Below are positions 1 to 12,900 of a stretch of 64,000 nucleotides of DNA, in pieces (position 1 is the stretch's first letter; the number at the start of each line of letters is the position of its first letter). The DNA lies in assembly GCF_031583595.1 (NCBI RefSeq), contig NZ_CP134145.1, positions 4,216,001 to 4,280,000 of the forward strand. Reading direction: 5' to 3'. The notes beneath the pieces are model-generated. The model saw only the letters and a list, made by a program, of their open reading frames with translations. It ran no database searches and had not been told where the DNA came from. The position numbers and the translations under genes were made by a program. This stretch comes from Thalassotalea psychrophila (lineage in GTDB: Bacteria > Pseudomonadota > Gammaproteobacteria > Enterobacterales > Alteromonadaceae).

Positions 1-447
1 CATGATCGCTACTTATTAGAATCATGTGTTGATGAATTCTACATTGTTGGTAACGGTAAAGTGGACAGCTTTGATGGTGATATTGATGACTACCAAAAGT
101 GGCTTGATGATGATAAAAAATCTGCATTAGCACAAACAAAATCAACCAATGTAAACGTTGACAAAGTAGACAAAAAAGAGCAACGTCGCCAACAAGCAGA
201 ACTTAGAAAGCAAGCAGCTCCGTTAAGAAAGCAAGCGGATAAACTTGAGAAACAAGTTGAAAAATGGCAACAAGAACTCGAACTAATTGAGCAAGAGTTG
301 GCATTACCTGAAACTTACGAAGCAGAAAACAAAGCAAAATTAAATGAGTTAATGCTCAAGCAAGGAAAAATCAAACCACAACTTGAAGAAGCAGAAGAAC
401 AGTGGATGGAACTTGAAGAGCAAATAGAAGAAATCGTTAACGGCTAA
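1..447 (+). CDS. yheS: ABC-F ATPase YheS, C-terminal end (5' truncated by window edge)
   Basis: The reading frame is open from base 1 and begins with HDRYLLE, the H-loop end of the second ATPase domain of an ABC-F protein. It continues with a stretch ending in FDGDIDDYQKWL and then about 110 residues of Lys/Glu/Gln-rich coiled coil. This is the layout of the YheS C-terminus. ABC-F proteins are soluble ATPases that act on the ribosome and have no membrane domain. The rest of the gene lies to the left. In enterobacteria yheS is followed directly by yheT and yheU; here those genes are at 17350-18545, with an accessory block in between. Confidence 0.9.
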   Translation, partial: HDRYLLESCVDEFYIVGNGKVDSFDGDIDDYQKWLDDDKKSALAQTKSTNVNVDKVDKKEQRRQQAELRKQAAPLRKQADKLEKQVEKWQQELELIEQELALPETYEAENKAKLNELMLKQGKIKPQLEEAEEQWMELEEQIEEIVNG

Positions 448-452
448 AAAAG

Positions 453-497
453 TAGGGTCAGAGTCAGGTTATTAAAAATAACCTGACTCTGACCCTA
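453..497. repeat. perfect palindromic repeat between convergent genes
   Basis: Arms 453-472 and 478-497 are perfect 20-bp inverted copies (TAGGGTCAGAGTCAGG at the left), with a 5-base AT loop. It lies 5 bases after the yheS stop and before the convergent gene at 505-888, so it may act as a two-way terminator, although there is no clear T-run. The same core appears decayed at 16021-16057 and as a half copy at 48548-48562, so it is a dispersed repeat family. The resemblance to REP elements mobilised by RAYT transposases is an inference. Confidence 0.85.
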
Positions 498-504
498 GTA
501 TTTC

Positions 505-888
505 CTACAACACCGTACCATTGTCTAGAGTTTTAACTTGGTTTTTGGCTTGTTCAGTAATATTTTTTTGCGCAGTAAGCTGCTGAGTTCGCATACGTTC
601 CATCGCTTGCTTTCGTTGTGCAAGCATCTGCTCTTTAGTTCTTGAAGATTTATTCAAACCACCACTTGATAAAGTTTTAGGTTTAGTACGTTGTGCTATC
701 CGAGAAGCATGTTTTGGTTGTTTCGGCTGCTTTTGTGCCGCTAACAACTGTTCCGATAACTTTGCAACTTGCTGTTGTGCCTTAACATTTTCAGCTTCCA
801 AGTTTGTAATCTCAGAATTTTCCATTGCAGTTGATACGCCATAGCCAATAACCAAACCTGCAGCTAATGATATTATTATTTTTTTCAT
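505..888 (-). CDS. small membrane-anchored or secreted coiled-coil protein, function unknown
   Basis: The 127-residue product starts with MKKIIISLAAGLVIGYG, a hydrophobic N-terminal segment that could be an uncleaved anchor or a signal peptide. A Glu/Ala/Gln coiled coil follows at about residues 25-55, then a basic Lys/Gln/Arg-rich tail. AGGA lies 9 bases before the ATG. It is downstream of the giant lipoprotein gene on the same strand, separated by a terminator-like hairpin at 905-930, so it may be transcribed separately. No family was recognised. The charged, low-complexity tail could sit in the periplasm. Confidence 0.7.
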   Translation of the reverse strand: MKKIIISLAAGLVIGYGVSTAMENSEITNLEAENVKAQQQVAKLSEQLLAAQKQPKQPKHASRIAQRTKPKTLSSGGLNKSSRTKEQMLAQRKQAMERMRTQQLTAQKNITEQAKNQVKTLDNGTVL

Positions 889-904
889 TATTCTTATTCC
901 TATA

Positions 905-930
905 AAAAAGGGATATTGCTATCCCTTTTT
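905..930 (-). terminator. Rho-independent terminator of the giant lipoprotein gene
   Basis: An 11-bp perfect stem (905-915 with 920-930), loop TTGC, with A-runs that become a T-run on the minus strand. It lies about 20 bases past the stop codon of the gene at 948-15701 and just upstream of the gene at 505-888. Confidence 0.8.
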
Positions 931-947
931 ATTAACTCAATACTATC

Positions 948-3900
948 TTATTGAGGAGTTCCGTCAACTTGTACACCTAACCCTTCTAAGGTGATTTTTT
1001 GGCCAGCATCAGTTAATGGTAAAGCATCAATATTCACATAATTCAAACGAGGTTGCCCTTCATCATTGGCAAATAAAACATCCTGAGCGTTACGTAAATC
1101 AATTAATGGTTGAATATCACTAACTAAAGTTGAATTAATACCAATATTGTCTAGATTCGTTAAGGTATCAATACCAGTTAAATCCGCAAGCTGTGTGTTA
1201 TCAATGCCTAAACCATAAATATTAGGTTGATGAGTAATGATAAGTTGCAAAAAGCTATTATCAAACTGACTGTTCCACGCTTGCCCAAATGAATTCAAAG
1301 ACAAACTAGTCATTAATGTTTCAAAATCGGCATAAGGCATCTCACCGTTTAAATATAAATCACGTAATGTTGGCATTTGTGTGAATACATTAAGCTCATT
1401 ACCCAGTTGCGCATAATCCATTCCGATCATGCGTAACGCTGCCACATTAGCTAATGGAGATATATCATAAACATTACTTCCCCATAGGTGAACAGCTTGT
1501 AGTTGCGTCATACCACCAAGAGGAGATAAATCAGTTAGGCTATCATTGTTCGAAATATCCAAGTCTTCTAAACGTGGAATATTAGCAATATTATCCATTT
1601 GCCCATCCTCCAACGTCATACCACTTAAGCCGACACTGGTTAAAGCAGGTAATTGAGTTAATGGAGCCAAATCAACTAAGCCATCATTGCCATTTAACGT
1701 TAACCCATTAAGATTAGTTAACTGATTGATATCAGAAATATCTGCAATAGCTAGGTTACTACAATCAAGCCAAGTTAAATCAACAACATTGGTTGCGCCA
1801 GAATCAGTAACACATTGACCTAATTGACCATCATTAAATACCAAAGTATCTATAGCAACTGTTTGTTGAACAGCTCCATCAACAAAAATATTACCTGGTA
1901 AATTATTCACCTGTTCAGGATCTGTTAAAGGCAGATTGCTCACACCGACATAAGTCAGTTCTGGGTTATTCACCAATGAGCTAATATCAGCAACTAAGGT
2001 ATTGTGAATCTGTAACTCTTGCAGACGTTGCATACTATCGATCTCACCACCAAGGTCCATAATTGGATTATTATTCAAGATCAAGGTTCGTAAATTATCA
2101 AATACCCATAAGCCCCAAATTTCATGAATGTTTCGACCATCACAATCTAAATGTTGAAGCTGACCTGACACTTGCATACCTTGAGTATGTTCAATTAAGC
2201 ACTGCTTAAGTTGCGTATCGTTAATGTTATTTAACGCATCAGCAATTAACCAGCCATACGCAAGTTCACCATCAACTTGAACACCAATATTCCATAACTC
2301 TTGTACTTGCCATTCAATGTTAGAACCATCTAAAACCGCTAAGTTATCAATATTTACGTAATTTAAGCGCGGTTGCCCTTCATCATTGGCAAATAAAACA
2401 TCCTGAGCGTTACGTAAATCAATTAATGGTTGAATATCACTAACTAAAGTTGAATTAATACCAATATTGTCTAGATTCGTTAAGGTATCAATACCAGTTA
2501 AATCCGCAAGCTGTGTGTTATCAATGCCTAAACCATAAATATTAGGTTGATGAGTAATGATAAGCTGCAAAAAGCTATTATCAAACTGACTGTTCCACGC
2601 TTGCCCAAATGAATTCAAAGACAAACTAGTCATTAATGTTTCAAAATCGGCATAAGGCATCTCACCGTTTAAATATAAATCACGTAATGTTGGCATTTGT
2701 GTGAATACATCAAGCCCATTGCTCAACTGCGAGTAGTCCATTGCAACCATATGTAACGAAGGCAGTCCGGTTAACGGTGATAAATCATAAATATTGCCTC
2801 CCCATAGGTGAACAGCTTTTAATTGAGAGACACCACTTAAAGGAGCCAAGTTAGTTAGGTTATCATTGTTCGAAAGGTTTAAATCTTCCAAACGTGGGAT
2901 ATTGGCGATGTTATCCATTTGCCCATCGTTTAGAGCCATGCCATCTAAGTTTACTTCAGATAAAGCCGGTAACTGGGTTAATGGCGCTAAATCAACAATA
3001 TCGCTATTTCCACTTAAACCTAACCAATTCAGGTTTGTTAACTGGTTAATATCACTAATATCAGCAATTCCACGGTAACCACAGTCAAGCCAAGTTAAAT
3101 CAACAATATTGGTTGCGCCAGAATCATTAACACACTGCTGTAACTGAGCATCATTAAATTCCAAAGTATTTAATGCGACAGTTTGCTGAACTGTACCATC
3201 GACAAAGATATTATCTGACAAGTTGTTTACTTGCTCAGGGTCGTTTAATGGTAGGTCATTAACCCCTACATAAGTTAATTCAGGGTTATTCCACAATGTA
3301 TTGATATCGGCAACTAAGGTATTGTGAATATGCAACTCTTGTAGGCGTACCATGCTATTTAATTCGCCACCTAGATTCATAATTGGATTATTGTTAAGTA
3401 CAAGAGTACGTAAATTATCAAATACCCATAAGCCCGAAATTTCATGGATATTACGACCATCACAATCTAAATATTGAAGTTGTCCAGAAACTTGCATGCC
3501 TTGGGTATGATCAGTTATACATTGTCTTAGTTGTGGGTCGTTAATGTTATTTAAAGCATCGGCAATTAACCATCCATAAGCCAATTCACCATCAACCTGA
3601 ACATCAAAACTCCATAATTCTTGAACTTGCCAATCGAGATCAAAACCATCAACTACCGCTAAGTTATCAATATTAATGTTATTTAGTGGAGTGGCTAAGC
3701 CTTCCCAAGTATTACCATTAATGAATAAACCCGCTAAATCGGTCACTTGAGTATGTTCAATACCTAAAACCTCTAGCATTGGATTATTTATTACTAGTTG
3801 CCCTAATAGTTCATTAGTTAAATAAGAGTTCCAACCAACTGATAAATGCTTAAGATTATTAAATCCTAATAAAATATCTATACCAGCTTGTTCTAGTTCA

Positions 3901-6900
3901 TTATTCAACCAAAGGTATTCAAGATTTAATTGGCTTAACACATTAATGTCTTGAACTTGATCAGCCGACAATGCTAATTCATTGAAGTTAGTTAAACCAA
4001 CTAACACACTTAAATCATATGATTGTCCTGTCCATAAGTGCATACCTCGTAAGTTTGGCATGCTAGCCGCATCAGCAATTGACGTTAGTAAATTACTATC
4101 AATACCAAAGCGCTCAATAGTGCCATGCCCACCGAATGCTGAAAAATCACTATCTGCAAAGTTGGTATCCCATGCATCAACATTTTTGATGCTAGAAATG
4201 AGAGCCAAAGCACTGAAGTTTGTGATATCACGATTACCATTCAAGCTTATTTGTTCTAGATTAGACAATTGATCGATATCAGAAATATCAGTTAAACCAC
4301 GGTAACTACAATCAAGATTTGTCAGATACTCAACTGCATTTACTCCAGTATCATTAATACAATTTAGTAACTCTTGATCAATAAATGAGAGTGAAGAAAT
4401 TGGTGTGATTGCTGTACCCAGTACAACAATTCCCATACCCTCTAAAGTCTCAATGTGACTAGGGTCTGCTAATGGCGTGCCATTGATGTTCACTTCAACT
4501 AAATTAGCCATATTAAATAATGGCGACAAGTCACTTACTTGTGTGTTTTCAAGATTGATGGTTTCTAGATTAGATAACTGCTCAATGCCTGATAAATCAG
4601 AGATAGGGTAATCAGCTAAATCTAAATCAGTGATAGCAGACAAATCAAGTGGCGTATCAAGGTTCACACCTAGTTCATTACGCATAGCTAAGTTAACCAT
4701 ACGATCTGCAAAGCCATTATTAATATCGCGTAATTGGTACACATTAACACGTGGTGGAATTCTTAAGTTCCAGAATTCTTCTTCAACAGTTGGGTTATCC
4801 CAAACGTTATCTAACCACTCTTCTTTTTCCATCACCCAAACACGACTACCATCATTCGCAATAGGTGTCCACGTACGGCGACGTGATTCACGACAACCTT
4901 CTACACCTAAGTCACATGTCGCCCAGTTACCGTTTTGGAAGCGAACACTAATAACAAATTCGTCACCAACTTGCTCCCAATAACGAGGTAAGTTATATGT
5001 ATTGATATCGCCACCAGTATGCGCGCTACCTTCAAATGAGAAGTTATCAACACTATTATCAACATTTAAGTTGAAGCCCCAAATGGCTAAGTTATGTTCA
5101 CCGTTTTCCTGATAATCATTTATATGGTTTACATCTGAGTCTAAGTACTGACCAACGTAAGCACTTAAATCATTATTACCATCATCAAATACCGCATAGC
5201 TGTATGCAACAACTGGCATACCATCAACTTCGGCATTAACAAAAACTTCATATCCTTCAGTAAATTGCTCAAACGCACTTAACCATACTTGTGCAGCACG
5301 ACCATCACCAATATCAGCGTAGCTCATTAAGATACTGCCATCTATTTCTTCAGACCAAGTAAAGGAAATATTAGCAATCGTTGCTAAACCACTGCCATCA
5401 ACATTGAAATCGAAGATGTCAGCAACCAATTGGTCACCCGGTAATGCAACAATAGATACCGATTGGCCATCAAGTTCAGTATGACCGAAGGCAAGCTTGG
5501 TCGCTACTTCCATATCGAGTAGATACACCGTTTCATCTGCTTGTTGAACTTCTATTGAGTCTGGTCCAATAATGTTATTTTGCAGCTCTTCATTGACCAT
5601 TCTATAGCGGTATACTTTAGCTTGGTTGAATGTATCTTCTTCTACGCCATCAACTATCAATACGAAGTCTTGGTATGATGATTCAACGGCCACCTCTTCC
5701 CAATCTGGTAAATCACCATGCCAAGAGACATAATCGTCCGCTTGTTGCTGGTTAATTATGCCTAAGTTAACTAAGTCATAAACAGTATTAACCCACTGAT
5801 TAGCATCAGGAATAGCACCTGTATCAATTGAGAAACCTTCATAAGTAAATTCATAAGACATACTGGTCGGATTATTAAGAAAATTCCCTAAAAGTTCACC
5901 AGAGCCTTCACCATCAAATTTATAGTTACTCGTCCACGCTGCATGGAAAGGTCCATCAAGATTAGACTTACCACGTTCAACATAGGTAACAGATGCTGTA
6001 ATTGTTGGGTTTAGAGGAGCAAAATCATCTTCATTTAGTACTCCGTCGTTATCACGATCAGGATCTTGGTTGCCCGGAATACCATCGCCATCGACATCTG
6101 ACCATTCATTTGGATCATTTGGGTATTCATCTTCATCATTATCAACGCCATCATTATCCAAATCCCAATCAGAATTATTACCAATGCCATCCATATCACC
6201 ATCAGCCCATTCACTCGGGTCAAATACAAAGGCATCCACATCGTTGGTATAACCATCGTTATCTTGATCATCATCAAGGCTGTCGATAATACCATCTGAA
6301 TCTGAATCTAAACCAATATCTGTCGCTTCATAAAATTGGATGCGCGGCTGAATTGCCATGAACCAGATTGGCTCTGCACCATAGTTCCATGCTTCAGAGT
6401 TACGCTCTTCGTATTCAATTACATAAACACGGTTGCCAACTTGCTGAATTGGTACCCAGGTACGTTTACGAGACTCACTACAATCCCAGTCATCCGGATT
6501 ACAATCGGCCTGCCAACTACCATTACCATCCATGTATGAATTCATTATTGCAGAGCCAAAATCGCCCCAGTCAAACTGCCAAGTATCCCAACCAGACCAA
6601 TAATTATTGAAGTCAGGATTTGCACTCCAAACTCGAGTCGCAACACCATTGTCTTGTAAACGGTAACCGAATACATGATTAACATCGAAGTTGCCTTCAC
6701 CATCAAACGCATCAGGGTTTGTTAGGCTGAAACCGTTTTGTGCATATTGGTTCATTAACGGATCAAGTGTTGCGCCCCCCCAAGGAGCGATAACTTCGTA
6801 AGAACTCGACTTAATACCATTGTGGTTTGTTACCACCAATACTTCATCAATTTGCGCAAAGTCTTGGTAACGAGTCAATGTCACTGTACCGCCATTCGGG

Positions 6901-9900
6901 TAAACCAGTTCTAATGAACCATCAACAATTGACCAGTTAAAACCAGTTTGACTAATAAAGTTACTCGCACTGTAATCACCATTAAATGTCGAAACATCGG
7001 CGGCTAGACGCGAATAAGCATCGTCGTTAAACTCATCAAGGTTTGAAGGAATTGCCCAACTCTTATCGGCAATTTCAACTTCAGTAAATGCAACGTTAAC
7101 CATTGAAGACATATCAATAAGCGTTAAGCTGTCTGATTCTTCAACTGTCACGACTGAGTTTTCTAAACCAACTAACTGCTCTTGCTCCCATTGTTGTGAG
7201 AAACGATAATCCTTAGTTTCACTAACCCAGAATGTTTGTGAATTACCTGAGTCTGCAACAAGCTGCCATTTTCTCGAAGTGACCGTGTAGAACATCTCAA
7301 GTTGATATTCAGTATTGCTGCCAACAAAGTCATCTGCTGCCTGTTGTGTAACAACACCAATGTCGGCCAATTGATAAGGCGTGTAATAAGTTACCGCCTC
7401 AATCGGGTTATCAAGCATCATGACTAACTCGTCATTAGCAAGTGTATAACTGTGTGTCACCGTACCTGCACCACTAACATTTTCACCAACACCATCAGAG
7501 AAACTGTATTGGCTACCAGCTCCAATACCTAAACGTACTGTAGGCTCTGTGCCATAGCTTTCTGGTATATGAACGTAATTAGCTTTCAGATCTGTTGCAG
7601 TAAAGGTTTGAACTGCCGATATATCTGCATTATCAGGCGCTACATCAACATCATTATCAACACCATCACCATCTCTGTCAGTATCGGCATTATCACCGAT
7701 ACCATCACCGTCTAAGTCTGACCATTCACTAGCATCTAACGGGAAGGCATCATTGTCGTTATCAACGCCATCGTTATCCAAATCCCAATCAGAATTATCA
7801 CCAATAAAGTCGCCATCTGAATCTAACCATTCCTGCTCATTGAATGGGAAGGCATCTTCCCAGTTCAAGACGCCATCATTGTCGTTATCATCATCTGCAG
7901 TATCGATAGTTCCATCAAAATCAGAGTCTAAGCCTAACTCAAAAGTTTCGTAGAACTGAATGCGTGGAGCTATGGCCATATACCAATCTGGCTCCGCCTC
8001 GTAGTTCCAAGGTTCGCTATTGCGTTCTTCATATTCAAGAACGTAAACTCTATTTCCTACCTCTTTTAAAGGTACCCAAACCCTTTTACGAACTGGACTA
8101 CAATCATAATCATCCGGATCGCAATTTGCGTGCCAATCACCGGTGTTATCCATGTAAGCTGTCATTTCAACAGAGCCAAGTTCACCCCACTGCCACTGCC
8201 ATGTATCCCAACCTGATTTGTAGTTAGATAAATCTACATTACCATCCCAAATACGAGTAGCAGTTCCACCTAACTCAATTCGATAACCAAATACGCTACC
8301 AGAATAAACATTATCTAGTTCATCAAAATCATCAGGATCCGTTAAAGTAAAACTATTCATTGCAAACTGGTTGAGTAATGGATCAATAGTAGACTCACTA
8401 TAATCAGTGATTAAATGATAACGGCTTGTCTTGAAACCATTTGCTTGAGTTACTACTAGTACCTCATCAATGTTAGTTAAATCCTGCACCCGAGTCATGG
8501 TCACCGTACCACCTTCTGGATACGTCATCACTAGATCACCATTAATAATGGCCCAAGTAAATGTAGCACCGTTAAAATGAGAACTACCTGTATAGTCATC
8601 ATTAAATGTAGCGATATCTGAACCTAAACGATTGAAACCATCATCAGAAAATTCATCCAATGACGATGGCAATGCCCACATTAAATTTGTAAATTCTACG
8701 TCGGTGAAAGCTGAAGCTATAAATGTAGAATGATCAGTAAGGGGATTTTCGTAGCTATCTTCTATAGTTACATTTACTACACCTTCACCGAGTAATGCGT
8801 CGTTATCAGTTTGTTGAGCAAAGTGATATTCCTTCACTTCTGTTTCCCAGAACGTTTGTGTCGTTTCATTACTTACAGCTAAAATCCAGCGTATTGAAGT
8901 GTAAGATTCGATCAATTCTAGCTGATAACTACCGTTTGCATTAACAAAGTCATCAGCAGCTTGTTGAGTCACAATTCCTAGTTCAACTAATTGCCACGGT
9001 TCAAGCCAAAGGGTGTAATCGAGAGGGGTATCATAGGTCATTACCATTTCATTATTAGCAATAACGTAGCTAATATTTGCTTGGCGCTCATTTGATGAAA
9101 TAATTTCACCTGTACCACCTTCAAACAAATATTGCGATGTACCATAGCTGCCGGTATCAAAGGTCGGTTCTGATAAACGTCCATTAAATATATTTACGTA
9201 ATGGGCCCTCAACTCAGCTTCCGTGAAGGTTTGTGCAACAGTGATATCAGCATCATCTGGTGCTATATCAACATCATTATCAACACCATCGCCATCACGG
9301 TCGGAATCAGTATTATCACCAATGCCATCACCATCTAAATCTGACCATTCGGTATCATCTAATGGGAAGGCGTCATCATCATTAGCAACCCCATCATTAT
9401 CTTGATCAGGGTCTACCGAATCTGGAATGAAATCTGTATCTGTATCAACATAGTTGAAAGAAGCTTCAATTTCAGCTTTTGCAGTTGCATCAAATAGTAC
9501 AAAAGTTTCTAATGCCGAGCCTACTGGTAAATAATTACCACGTCGAACAATTGTTTGACCATCTTCGGTCTCACTATCTTCCATTAGGAACATATGAGTT
9601 TCTTCCGGGTCTCTATCGTATTGTTCATTGAAAGCATCAGGTACAGTGAACCGATAAACCGTATTAGTGCCAACTTGCGCAGTTATTACCGCCACTTGAG
9701 CAACTATTTCAGAATATCCATCATACGAACGTTCTACGAATACTGCGCTCAAGTTAGCACCGTTAATGGTGCCGTCATCAGAAGCAAAGTATGCTTGCGT
9801 AGAACCATATCCATCTCCACCAATCCAACTGCCGGCATAAAAATCGTCAGCTGAGGAATCAGATGATAGAACAACATCATTCATTGACTCGGCAGGGGTA

Positions 9901-12900
9901 AACTCAGGTTCCCAACTAATTGGTATAGCATTATCACAAACTAAATTATCAACAAACCATTGGTCCCAATTATCACCACACCAGAACTGGTATGTATCAT
10001 TCGCTGAAGTAAGACTAGTGAAATAACCTTTTGCATCAGCAGAGAAAGTATCCGCTTCAGTCATTACCGTCGAAAATTCTTCACCAAGAATACCGACCAT
10101 TGAATAACCATCAAGATTGAGTTCTTCAAAGTCTAAATGTAGGGTTTTATTATTATCAGATAAAACTAATGTTTCACCATCTGCAATATAACCTGAAGCG
10201 GTTAATAGATCAGCGTCTGATACAACGCCTTGGTCAGTGACTAACATATCTTCACTAGATTCATCATCAACAACCCAAGCTGCGCTTTCAGAGTCATAGT
10301 AATAAATAACTTCAACTTGGCTGTCGATTAAGTCGCCTTTATCAAAGAAAACTTCAGTAATTTCACCATTGTCATCTTCAATATCACCTTCGAACCAACT
10401 AACGCCACCAGCCATAGCTGTTTGTTCATTTACTTCGCTAATACGAGTAGCGTAAATATTACCAACTTCGGTACAGTTTTCTTCGTCATCAAATTCAGTA
10501 AATGAGAATGTTAAAGAATCAGCATTCGCATCATAAACGCCATCATTTGATACAAATGTGCCATCGTTGAATGAGAATGTAGCATCAGACTTAATGATGC
10601 CACTTATACCTTCACCTTCTTCGCTAGCATCTTCATGGCTCACTAAGTGAAGTTGTGATCCGTTCATTGTTGCGATCACAATATCTGCTTCAACTGGTTC
10701 AGGCTGACATTGACCATCAGTTCCAGTTTGTGTGTATTGCTGCTCAATTAACCAGCGACCATTTAAGTCAAATGTATAGTTATCACAAATGTCACCAATC
10801 CCGTTTAAATCAGTATCAGTTTGATCTACATTGGCAATATATGGACAGTTATCGACACCATCGCGTAATGTATCTGAATCACTATCTACATAGGCTAATG
10901 ACCAGTTTTCAACAATTATTCCTAACTCGGTAGACCTATCTACACCGTTACCAATAGCTACATTTGCTGTGCCTTCTGGTGCATACTCGATACTATGAGT
11001 TAATAAGAATCCACCTTCATTAAGGAAACTACAATCACCACCTTCTAGATAAGTTCCGGTAAATCCAGATGGACAAACCCAAAAATCTAGTACATCGCCG
11101 CTAAAGCTCATCGACGCAACATCTGCAATATTTGTCGCTCTTACTTCATCCATACTAATTGACGGATAATCTTCATCGTTTAATGTTGCTGAAATGAACG
11201 ACTCAACAATGACTGTATCGTTATCTTCTTGGATATATCCTTTAATGACACCAGAGAAAACATCACCAGAATTAAAGTTATATGTATATTCAAGTACTTC
11301 AAGAACTTGATCACAAGCGTCACCAATTCCATCGGTATCGGTATCTAGCTGGTTTTCGTTAGCGATAACAGGACAGTTATCGGCATTATCACCAACATTA
11401 TCTGAGTCCGTATCAGTAGTTTCAGCTGGATCGTTCGGGAATGCATCAGCGTTATCACCGGTACCATCAGAATCTGAATCCATTGTCTCGCTAGGGTCAT
11501 TAGGGAATGCGTCAGCATTATCGCCTGTGCCATCACTGTCTGAATCTAGTGTTTCAGCTGGGTCATTAGGGAATGCATCAGCATTATCACCAGTGCCATC
11601 ACTGTCTGAATCCATTGTCTCGCTTGGGTCATTCGGAAATGCATCAGCGTTATCACCAGTACCATCACTGTCTGAATCCATTGTCTCGCTTGGGTCGTTC
11701 GGTAATGCATCAGCATTATCACCAGTACCATCACTGTCTGAATCTAGTGTTTCAGTTGGGTCATTAGGGAAAGCATCCGCATTATCACCAGTACCATCAC
11801 TGTCTGAATCTAGTGTTTCAGTTGGGTCATTCGGGAATGCGTCGGCATTATCACCTGTACCATCACTGTCTGAATCTAGTGTTTCAGTTGGGTCATTAGG
11901 GAAAGCATCCGCATTATCACCTGTACCATCACTGTCTGAATCTAGTGTTTCAGTTGGGTCATTAGGGAATGCGTCGGCATTATCACCTGTACCATCACTG
12001 TCTGAATCGGCAGACTCTAGGGCATTATCAGGGAAAGCATCAATTTCGTTATCAACGCCATCACCATCACGGTCAGCATCTAAACTGTCAGGAATGAAAT
12101 CATTGTCTGAATCATTTGGAACGCTTGAATCTAATAACGGATCTGTGCCTACAGTTATTTCATCAGCATCTGAATAACCATCATTATCATCATCAAGATC
12201 GGCGTTGTTACCAGTACCATCAGAGTCTGAATCTATAGTCTCACTAGCATCATCAGGGAAAGCATCGGTTAAGTTATCTTCACCATCACCGTCTCTATCA
12301 GCATCAATAGAGTCAGGAATGAAATCACCATCCATGTCACCTGGCACGCTGCTATCTAATAGAGGGTCTGAGCCTGTTGCAATTTCATCTGCGTCAGAAT
12401 AACCATCACCATCATCGTCAAGATCGGCATTATTACCAGTGCCATCAGCATCGGTATCGGTAGTTTCAGCAGCATTGTCAGGGAATGCATCAGTAACGTT
12501 TTGTTCACCATCACCATCACGGTCCGTATCGATTGAATCTGGAATGAAGTCATTATCCATATCAGCTGGGATACTGGTATCTAATAATGGATCGGTACCA
12601 ACTGTTAATTCATCTTCATCAGAGAAACCATCGCCATCATCGTCTGTATCTGCATTGTTACCAGTGCCATCAGAGTCAGTATCAATACTTTCAGCAGGAT
12701 CAGTTGGGAAAGCATCATCGTCATTTAAGACCGTATCACCATCAATATCAGTGTCGGTTGCATCAGATATAAAGTCGCCATCTAAATCAGCAGGAACACT
12801 TGAACTTACTAGCGGGTTTGTACCCGCTGCTGTTTCGTCAGCATCAGTATAGTTATCACCATCATCGTCAGTATCAGCATTATTACCAATACCATCTAAG

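Noticed and set aside
11416..12009. CRISPR-like regular repetition (66-base period)
   Set aside because: There are no unique spacers; the whole unit repeats, stays in frame and codes for protein repeats.
11527..12177. A 216-residue plus-strand open frame rich in Ser, Pro and Leu, with clear internal repeats
   Set aside because: It is the antisense image of the Asp/Gly-rich calcium-binding repeats of the giant lipoprotein; its repetition comes wholly from that gene, and no binding site or family match supports it. The same applies to the other plus-strand frames at 12205-14424.
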